Assembly: GCA_021782685.1 (NCBI GenBank)
Contig: JAJXUQ010000033.1
Coordinates: 1-6,389, forward strand
Length of the DNA: 6,389 nt
From: a bacterium
GTDB lineage: Bacteria > Patescibacteriota > Minisyncoccia > Phycocordibacterales > Phycocordibacteraceae
Direction of reading: 5' to 3'
Position numbers and translations under genes: made by a program. Numbering within the stretch: the stretch's first letter is position 1; every line of letters begins with the position of its first letter. Of this stretch, positions 5,691 through 6,389 are shown one piece after another. The notes under the pieces are model-generated. The model saw only the letters and a list, made by a program, of their open reading frames with translations, had not been told where the DNA came from and did not search any database.

Positions 5691-6389
5691 TTATCGTCGC
5701 GGGATCGATATGTCGCGGAATATCGAGGCCGAAATTGTCGTGCTCGCTACCGGCCCCCAGACACGGACCGTATCACCGTTTTGCACGGTACTGAAGTCGA
5801 GCGTCGTCCAATTCCTCTGAAGCATCTTCGCGCTTGACGTCAAAGAAACTGAATAGCCCGTACCGTTCCCCGCGGTCAGCGTGAACGTCTCGGCCGACGT
5901 ATCAAGATTGCTTACCGTACCCTCGACAATCCTCGGGGTTCCCGAGCGCATCTCTTGATGCACTGACTGTATGTTTTGCCTGATTTCCTGATGCACCGCT
6001 TTCCGTTCCGTCCAGTCCCGCACGAGCGTTGCATCGATAGTCAGGCTTGCGTCCTGATTTACCGTCCCTTCAACTCCGACGAAATCACCCTGTTGGAAAC
6101 TCGAGAGCGTCGTACCGTTCGGCAGCACCTTCGAGGCGGAGGAGACGTTCACCGTCCAGCTCCCGCCCCAGCTCTTTATCGTGAGCGATCCCGCCGATAC
6201 GGAATCGACCGTACCGCGCAGAAGAACTCTACCGCTCGGGCTGACCTCAAGCACCATTGGCTGCGTCCTTGGCGCAGTGGACACCGTTGTCGGCGATGTC
6301 GTTCCGCTCTCAGTCGTCGTGGATGTCTGCGCAAATGCAACACCCGCAGTCGCAAGGAATCCGGCGATTCCAAGCATCGCTACTACTTT
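5691..6389 (-). CDS. Secreted protein with two DUF5666 repeats (5' end at or just beyond window edge)
   Basis: The frame is open to the right edge. The first ATG inside the window is at 6377, but the codons before it (Lys-Val-Val-Ala) look like the basic start of a signal peptide, so the true start is probably a few codons outside. Numbering from that Met, residues 1-16 are hydrophobic and end AFA before Gln17, a good signal peptidase I site. Residues 17-40 are a Ser/Thr/Pro linker. Two similar beta-rich units follow, about 50-122 and 149-226. Each has a GTV...LT strand, then a V...SA.K.L block, then QGD.V or NGD.V, as in DUF5666, a family of unknown function found in exported bacterial proteins. 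A charged helical linker (124-145) with two VHQE-M/I-R copies joins them. The protein is probably exported. Its cargo or binding partner is unknown. Confidence 0.82.
   Translation of the reverse strand, partial: KVVAMLGIAGFLATAGVAFAQTSTTTESGTTSPTTVSTAPRTQPMVLEVSPSGRVLLRGTVDSVSAGSLTIKSWGGSWTVNVSSASKVLPNGTTLSSFQQGDFVGVEGTVNQDASLTIDATLVRDWTERKAVHQEIRQNIQSVHQEMRSGTPRIVEGTVSNLDTSAETFTLTAGNGTGYSVSLTSSAKMLQRNWTTLDFSTVQNGDTVRVWGPVASTTISASIFRDISIPRR

Noticed and set aside
5277..5837. 186-codon plus-strand frame spanning the DUF192 gene and the terminator
   Set aside because: It runs antisense through a recognisable DUF192 domain and a terminator hairpin, and the product is Arg/Ser-rich with no family resemblance.
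1..6389. CRISPR array, tRNA, transposase or phage genes
   Set aside because: No regularly spaced repeats, cloverleaf sequences, terminal inverted repeats or mobile-element proteins were seen on either strand.

Overview
The window looks like ordinary chromosome from a GC-rich (mid-fifties percent by eye) member of the Candidate Phyla Radiation (Patescibacteria), most likely a Parcubacteria-type lineage. This is an inference from the protein set: a large polytopic O-antigen ligase-like protein carrying TPRs, a monomeric class II ribonucleotide reductase, a DUF192 protein and a DUF5666 protein. The Ser/Thr-rich secreted protein style also fits, and there is no Shine-Dalgarno sequence before any start that can be inspected. 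No rRNA, tRNA, mobile element, prophage or CRISPR array was seen.

Layout from left to right: (1) Positions 1-2106, minus strand, hold a 702-codon open frame running off the left edge, a multi-pass membrane protein with a TPR tail. (2) A short divergent promoter region follows at 2107-2220. (3) rnpB, the RNA subunit of RNase P (type A), lies at 2221-2550 on the plus strand, with an extended -10 placed so that transcription would begin at the first base of helix P1. (4) A strong palindromic terminator at 2560-2591 serves rnpB and also lies just past the stop of the convergent nrdJ. (5) nrdJ, a 797-residue adenosylcobalamin-dependent ribonucleotide reductase, is at 2628-5021 on the minus strand. 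(6) A membrane-anchored DUF192 protein is at 5143-5622, minus strand. (7) A terminator hairpin lies at 5636-5671. (8) A secreted protein with two DUF5666 repeats runs from 5691 off the right edge, minus strand.

The genes do not form one pathway. The DUF5666 gene ends at its own terminator. DUF192 and nrdJ are co-oriented, 121 bp apart, with no terminator seen between them, so they may share a transcript. rnpB is an independent housekeeping unit, and the membrane/TPR gene is transcribed away from it. Themes are nucleotide metabolism (nrdJ), tRNA maturation (rnpB) and cell envelope (the other three).

I found no convincing new biological system. The points most worth a second look are the atypical L15 loop of the RNase P RNA, the apparent absence of the ligase histidine in the O-antigen ligase-like protein, the very tight terminator-to-start spacing (possible leaderless mRNA) of the DUF192 gene, and the non-SD start of nrdJ.
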